64,000 nt of DNA from Andalucia godoyi (Eukaryota > Discoba > Jakobea > Jakobida > Andaluciidae), in assembly GCA_009859145.1 (NCBI GenBank), contig VRVR01000019.1, positions 155,073-219,072 on the forward strand, given 5' to 3'. Numbering within the stretch: position 1 is the stretch's first letter; every line of letters starts with the position of its first letter. Both the position numbers and the translations under genes were made by a program. The notes beneath the pieces are model-generated. The model made no database searches. It was not told where the DNA came from and saw only the letters and a list, made by a program, of their open reading frames with translations. Shown piece after piece: positions 59,343 through 64,000 of the stretch.

Positions 59343-60449
59343 TTACTTTCGAGAAGATGAGCAGGTGTCCTTGGCGGTGATCGCTGAGCTGAAGGCCTGC
59401 CACAGCGTGGCATCCTTGATGCAAACGGTTCCGCCCCCGCGGTTTGCCTGAGACGTCATGTGGTTAATATCTCCGATGCATGTGATTCCCTTGGCGGAAC
59501 CCTGGGAAACTGCCCATTTTGCATGGTCCTGAGTTTCCTTGAATGAGTCAGAGCCGAGCTGCACTTCCTGGACATTGACGACTGCATACTTGCAAGACGA
59601 TCCGCAGCACGACGGTTCGTACGGTCTCATCCACGTCTCGACGTACAACGGGGTAGTGAAGTACGGTGCAACAAGATCTTCGTACAACATCTGGGCCCAC
59701 TGTTTGTTCTTCGCAAACGAGATGAACTGTGTTCCGCTAGTTCCTTCAATGATCTGCACATGCGATCCAGCCTGCGAGATCGACTGTCCAGCAATCACTT
59801 GCGCGGTATTCGGAAGCGTGGATGCGAGAGAGGACGGCATGTTCGAGTCATAGACCTGCGGCTGGTTGTACAGCAATTGCTGTCCAACATCGTCCAAACT
59901 GGAAGCAGAGACTGAAATGCACAGATACGTTTGACCATAGTCAACTTCGTCGGCCGGGAATGTAAAAGATGATGCCTCGGACGGACCCTGAGGGAAGCGA
60001 GGAGTCGACTGGACAAGCCAGAATCCACCTGACGCCGAAAACGCAAACACTCCCTTTGTGTGTCCCTTTGAAGAAGACACCTTGCCATCCGGCGTCTCAT
60101 CGTTGTAGAAGACCCATCCGGTGCCTGAGGGCTTCTTGTAGACCACATTAAGAGTCGTCGCAAGTGCCGAGTCTGCGTCGGTCAGCACATGCGAGGACAT
60201 CCGCAGCGATGACGAAGACGATCTTGAATCCGTGTACGCATAGTCAAATCCCTCGGAGCCCACAGAAGATCCGTGGTGAGTTCCGGACGTCACGTTGAAC
60301 ACTCCCTTTGACGAGCTGCGAGGGAGCTTGTACATGATCCACCACTCAACAGAAGACCCGGAGTCGCTGATGCACCCAAGACTCGACGCCTGGACCGCCG
60401 CAAAGCAACAAGAAACGCTCAGAACAAGCAACAATAACATGCCGCTCAT
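59343..60449 (-). CDS. Deoxyribonuclease II (secreted or lysosomal acid DNase)
   Basis: A 368-residue enzyme with a signal peptide (about 1-21). DNase II is a phospholipase-D-fold acid endonuclease. The N-terminal 'SVEWWIMYKLP' and the first catalytic motif 'GHTKG' (His130) fit the family, as do the second motif 'DHAKWAVS' (His309) and the C-terminal 'CIGDINHMTSQANRGGGTVC'. It should digest DNA in phagosomes or lysosomes, in keeping with a bacterivorous protist, or in the medium. Length equals the family norm. It is a single exon; the ATG at 60449 gives a clean signal peptide. Confidence 0.92.
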   Translation of the reverse strand: MSGMLLLLVLSVSCCFAAVQASSLGCISDSGSSVEWWIMYKLPRSSSKGVFNVTSGTHHGSSVGSEGFDYAYTDSRSSSSSLRMSSHVLTDADSALATTLNVVYKKPSGTGWVFYNDETPDGKVSSSKGHTKGVFAFSASGGFWLVQSTPRFPQGPSEASSFTFPADEVDYGQTYLCISVSASSLDDVGQQLLYNQPQVYDSNMPSSLASTLPNTAQVIAGQSISQAGSHVQIIEGTSGTQFISFAKNKQWAQMLYEDLVAPYFTTPLYVETWMRPYEPSCCGSSCKYAVVNVQEVQLGSDSFKETQDHAKWAVSQGSAKGITCIGDINHMTSQANRGGGTVCIKDATLWQAFSSAITAKDTCSSSRK

Positions 60450-61597
60450 GATAATAGCCCTAGTGCAATCGCCCTGAATATTTCCAATCCAAATTCTTTT
60501 CTAATTGAAGAAGAAAAAAAGGACTTTGTTAAATAACAAGAATGTGAAACGAATATATCGGATAGGGCACACCCATTCAAATCAATGCAGGGATTCCCAG
60601 GAACGAGAGGCGTGAAATGCCCGGCAGAACCAGACATTTTCAATCTTCATGAGTGCCTCACGCGAGGACTCCAGCTCGCTTGCACTGGGAATACCGCGTG
60701 GATTCCGACACAAGAACCGCGGTCAGATGGACAGTTCTCTGTGGCGCAGTGTCTCAACCCCCCGGGGCACGAAGCGCTCACGACGCAACACCAGTTTCTC
60801 GCGCATCCGCATGCGCACCCTCTTCGGGTGTTGGTGGAACCGAAAAAAGGGTGCCACCTGGTCGCGGGTAGCCAGACGGTCCAGCAGCTTGACCGTCGCC
60901 TGCTGCTTCTTGACACGACTGCGGAATCGGCGGCTGTTATGTCACGAGTGCGCCGCGCCACGTGATGAACGGCAAATCGTTCATCCAGATCGGGATGGCG
61001 CAGCCGCTCTCGGAGTGCAGCTTTCACCACCTGCACCATTGGGTTCTGAAAATGTGCAAGTATGAAACCGACAACGTGTGGCGAAGTGTGAGGAGGATGT
61101 GGTGCCAAATAAAAACGGTGAAACATCAAAATACGAACGCAGCAGTGTTTTATGCAATATTTTATTTGACACAACGAAGTCCAAGGTGAAACGGGAGAAA
61201 GGAAAAAGGAAAAAGGGAATGGGTTCAACAAACAAAATCCAAGGGACGAGAGACAGCGGATAACAGACAAAAGGGAAAAGGAAACGAGAGAGAAACGGAA
61301 AGGGGAGCGGCTTAGGAATTGCTGGAATTTCTGAATTGAATTTTGGGGAAGCGCCCTTACTATTTATTATTATTATTATTATTATTTGGCGAAGGCAGCA
61401 AGCATAGCTTCTGGTGCACGAAATTGATCGCATTATTTTCAGGCTACGATCTTTTAAAGGTATATCATGATGTATTACCTGTGTTTATTTTGTAGAAGAC
61501 TCATTTGTTCTATTGCCACTTCTGTTTTCCTTTTTTTTGTCCGAGTTGCAACATTGATGATGCATCGTCAGCGAAAGGCTCTGGAGAGCTCGCAAGC
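60450..61597. other. Repeat-containing intergenic region
   Basis: Pieces of sequence at about 60655-60702 and 61063-61187 recur, diverged, near 63310-63352 and 63356-63448. A GC-rich stretch between them (about 60710-61050) has several overlapping frames on both strands, none of which I can assign. An ATT array lies at 61361-61386. It may be a decayed mobile element. Confidence 0.4.
61063..61187 (+). repeat. Diverged dispersed repeat, copy 1
   Basis: It contains 'gtgccaaataaaa', a block resembling 'catcaaaatacgaac..gcagtgtttta' and 'gacacaacga'. The same blocks occur in the same order at 63356-63448. Similarity is roughly three quarters by eye, with small indels. Confidence 0.6.
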
Positions 61598-61966
61598 CTA
61601 TATTTTTTTTACCGGAGTTCTCGCTCCACCTCGCAAAGACGACATCAGGGCACAGGACTGACATAGCAACAGAAAATGATGCAGAGCTGCAAGTGCATGT
61701 GACTTCAACAGGGAAAAACTCGTCAATGTTTCCTCGTCGTAAACAGCAGTCTCGCAAAACGGAATGATGTCTGCAAACCTTGGCTGCACAAACTCGGACA
61801 CAGTGTAGTGTGCGATCCTTTCCGATGGGATCGGGGGATGGCAGCGCAGGTCTTCTAATCCGCGCACGTTGATATCAGCGTGTCCAGCACGGCGCACGTA
61901 TCGCTTGAGGAATATGAAATTGGGATAGACCAGCGCCCAGAATACCAGTATTTGCGCGCTTTTTTC
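61598..61966 (-). other. Open frame continuing past a TGA after the CUE-like gene
   Basis: The same reading frame as the CUE-like gene stays open for over 120 codons beyond its TGA (61967-61969). The decoded peptide ('LVYPNFIFLKRYVRRAGHAD', 'EDLRCHPPIPSERIAHYTVS', 'FVQPRFADIIPFCETAVY') looks protein-like. A phase-0 intron (GTAGAG at 62062 to CTCAAG at 61904, 159 nt, pyrimidine-rich 3' end) would remove the TGA and join the two. This is unproven; it may be a separate exon or chance. Confidence 0.35.
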
Positions 61967-62872
61967 TCAGCATCTTTGCAAAGGCGTCGCATCGCCAACA
62001 TTGTCGTCATCGTCATCGAGAAGTGCTTGCCTATTTCGCTTTCTATTGAGTGCATTCTCTACCGAAGACGACGTGTTCTCTTCCACAACCCGTCTTCTTT
62101 TGGCTGCCGTAGCATCAGAATCATCTTGCGCCTCCGTCGACTGTTGCGAGCTGTTAAAGCCAGCAGGAGCACCAAGCCTGCATGAAAAATGCTTGACACT
62201 GTCCGCTGGTCGACCTTTAAATGACGGCGACAGCGTGACGTCCCTGTTTGCCGGTCGAGGTGCCGGAGAAGCAGTTGGAGACCCCTTATCCTCCGGGACG
62301 TACTGTGTTTTTGGTTTCTTGGACGGATTTCCAAGCCTTTGCATCGGCCGAATTGGAGCCAATGATCCGTGAATTGAAGCTTCGATCTTCTTTTGCTGCT
62401 CCACAAACCGAGTCCATTCCTCTTCAGTCATGTCATCCTGAACAGGTGCAATATCCTCGTACACATCCTCATCCTCGTCCTCGTCCTCGTCCTCATCATC
62501 ATCATCACCACCACCATTCATCCTCCCACCTTCTTCCGTCGACGCACCCTCGTCTTCACAAGATTCATACTCTCTGAGTGCGGCGTCCCCGCGACTGCCG
62601 TGTTTTCCATCCTTCTCTGGACCTCGATTCCCTCGGTGTCTCTGCTCGTGAGCAATGCTTTTGTGCATCGACAGCTTGAGCCCTGCAATGCGATCCGGGT
62701 CGTTTTCTGTTCCCCGCACATCTTCCATAAGATTACCAGACATGTACCGGTCAATGGTGTTCTCAAGAGACCCAAACGTCAGCAGATGCGCTTTGAGCCA
62801 CGGTATCGCCCCAGGAATAAAGTTCGGGAACATCGCTACAAACAACTGCATCTGCTCATCAATTTGGCTCAT
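61967..62872 (-). CDS. Acidic CUE-like domain protein
   Basis: A 301-residue protein. It starts with a CUE/UBA-like helical module ('LFVAMFPNFIPGAIPWLKAH' and then 'FGSLENTIDRYMSGN', about residues 10-47). This aligns without gaps with the N-terminus of the EME1-like protein in this window. A long acidic stretch (about 115-145), a 'TEEEWTRFVEQQKKIEAS' helix, a proline/serine-rich part and a C-terminal basic/acidic tail follow. CUE modules often bind ubiquitin; this is inference. No other domain was recognised. The frame may continue after an intron (see the next feature downstream). Confidence 0.65.
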   Translation of the reverse strand: MSQIDEQMQLFVAMFPNFIPGAIPWLKAHLLTFGSLENTIDRYMSGNLMEDVRGTENDPDRIAGLKLSMHKSIAHEQRHRGNRGPEKDGKHGSRGDAALREYESCEDEGASTEEGGRMNGGGDDDDEDEDEDEDEDVYEDIAPVQDDMTEEEWTRFVEQQKKIEASIHGSLAPIRPMQRLGNPSKKPKTQYVPEDKGSPTASPAPRPANRDVTLSPSFKGRPADSVKHFSCRLGAPAGFNSSQQSTEAQDDSDATAAKRRRVVEENTSSSVENALNRKRNRQALLDDDDDNVGDATPLQRC

Positions 62873-63500
62873 CGCTGCTGCAAGAGGAGATCAACCTAGA
62901 ACCTCGAATTTGCGCGAATTCTTTTTTTTTATTATAAATATAAATATAAATATAAAACCAAATGAAGAAAAAAAGCACATGATAAATATACGAAAAGTCG
63001 TCGTTCAGAACCCAAAAAATAAAATTTGCAGTACGGTTGACAGTCTAGTGTGCATTGAACATCAAACAAACAATATCATGTGCTGGAAGTTTGTCGATCT
63101 GTCTAGAATTTCTTCATTCTTCACGTTTCTCCCAAATAAGAGCAAAGCATGTGGCTTGGATCTGTCTTCGGTAACAGCTTAGCCGATGACCAATAATGAT
63201 CCATGACTTGGCGAGCGGATTCCGGAGCAGTCCTTCCAGTTTATTTGATTAACATCCCTGCAAAGAATCCGGAGGGGCCGTTGTAGGTCTCACGCCCCAT
63301 CTTTCGCGGGCGCCCTACGCGAGAGTCCAACTCGCTTGCGCCAGGAATACCTGACAAGGTGTGGTATGGCGACGTAGTGCCAAATAAAACTGTTAAATAT
63401 CAAAATATGAACAGCAGTGTTTTAATTAATGTTTTCTTCTGACACAACGAACGCCTACATTATCCACTGAACATGCATATCAACGAGTAGACATGCATAT
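62873..63500. other. 5' flank of the CUE-like gene with diverged repeat
   Basis: AT-rich near 62922-62960 (ATAAAT repeats). The segment 63356-63448 is the second copy of the repeat at 61063-61187; related sequence at 63310-63352 matches 60655-60702. I see no gene. Confidence 0.4.
63356..63448 (+). repeat. Diverged dispersed repeat, copy 2
   Basis: It shares 'gtgccaaataaaac', 'tcaaaatatgaac', 'agcagtgtttta' and 'gacacaacga' with 61063-61187, in the same order and orientation. Confidence 0.6.
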
Positions 63501-63863
63501 TCAATCTTGCATCCCGTTGCTCGGAAGGGGAAAGGCCCCAACACGCCTCACGGTGTTCTTCAGATAGATGTTCCGCGCTCCGTTCTCAATCTCGATCAAT
63601 CTGCGAGCCACTTTTCTCAGCGTGACACGTTGTTCCTGAGAAAGGTGCATTTTGATTCCGACGGCCCTAGCAGCAGGCGCTTTCGTGTCCTCAGTTGCAG
63701 CGCGGTTGATGCACCTGGAGATACGAGAAGAAGAGGCGGTAGGAAGACGGTGGGGGTTTGCGGCTGCGACACTTCTCGCTTCACGTGCTGCTTTCCCAAC
63801 GCTGCATGGGCTCCCGCATTGTTCGACGCAGAGTGCCTGAACATGTGCTGCACACGTGGTCAT
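63501..63863 (-). CDS. Small hypothetical protein, low support
   Basis: A 120-codon frame with ATG. The C-terminal half ('MHLSQEQRVTLRKVARRLIEIENGARNIYL') looks helical and basic; the N-terminal half is Ala/Arg/Cys-rich. No family was recognised. It lies next to repeat sequence and near the window edge, so it could be an exon of a longer gene or chance. Confidence 0.3.
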   Translation of the reverse strand: MTTCAAHVQALCVEQCGSPCSVGKAAREARSVAAANPHRLPTASSSRISRCINRAATEDTKAPAARAVGIKMHLSQEQRVTLRKVARRLIEIENGARNIYLKNTVRRVGAFPLPSNGMQD

Positions 63864-64000
63864 CGTTTCTCAGTTCGTATATCCATCCCCGATGCGGACC
63901 GTCGGTTCTTGTCCCAATTGCAGACATTCGAGAAACCGTTCAGCGCCCTGGATTTGGGCGCCAACACCCAAAAAGAAGAAGAAGTCGGGAGCCCACCAAG

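Noticed and set aside
60585-61270. Overlapping 120-200-residue frames on both strands
   Set aside because: No domain or codon bias; they fall in GC-rich repeat-flanked DNA.

Overview
This is nuclear DNA from an intron-poor, gene-dense unicellular eukaryote of moderate GC content. Most genes are single long open frames of 1 to 4 kb. Intergenic DNA carries homopolymer runs and microsatellites. I found only two genes with convincing spliceosomal introns, with boundaries GTATGG..TAG, GTAAGT..TAG and GTATGT..CAG. The gene set is eukaryotic throughout: kinesin-8, Rictor, CENP-C, RAD17, GPN1, NOP2, an AMPK gamma-like subunit and a class I cyclic-nucleotide phosphodiesterase. Rictor/TORC2 argues against land plants. 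A DD3-3 homologue, DNase II and the phosphodiesterase recall Amoebozoa and some other protists, while a Zn2Cys6 regulator recalls fungi. I cannot name the lineage from this window alone.

Layout. 0-13 kb: a TMEM94-like P-type-ATPase-related membrane protein (+), a low-complexity spacer, a PSP1-domain protein (+), NOP2 (-) and GPN1 (+). 13-24 kb: Rictor (-), an M1 aminopeptidase/LTA4H-like enzyme (-), an FMC1-like LYR protein (+) and kinesin-8 (-). 24-35 kb: an AMPK gamma/SNF4-like CBS protein (+), an EME1-like gene that I reconstruct as three exons (-), a scrambled hAT transposon remnant, a cysteine-synthase-like enzyme (+), a secreted GH43 (+), a possible 48-residue membrane protein and an unidentified helical protein (+). 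35-51 kb: an N-myristoylated phosphodiesterase (-), CENP-C (+), an assembly gap, RAD17 (-), an SNM1/Apollo nuclease (-), a Zn2Cys6 + PAS-like regulator (-) and a C-terminally extended isocitrate dehydrogenase (-). 51-64 kb: a DD3-3-like secreted protein (-), a polytopic membrane protein with two FAM13-like modules (+), a two-exon zinc-ribbon gene not visible as one frame (-), DNase II (-), a CUE-like acidic protein (-) and repeat-rich DNA.

Themes. Several genes serve genome maintenance and chromosome segregation (EME1, CENP-C, RAD17, Apollo, kinesin-8). Others serve nutrient and energy signalling (Rictor, AMPK gamma, the ERT1-like regulator, the phosphodiesterase). Proximity here does not imply operon-like control. 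The most unusual items are: the EME1-like protein with an N-terminal CUE-like module whose closest look-alike is another protein in this window; the spliced zinc-ribbon gene; the membrane protein with two FAM13-type modules; the TMEM94-like protein that appears to lack the phosphorylatable Asp; a ~250-bp dispersed repeat present twice; and a perfect 53-bp inverted repeat at the hAT remnant.
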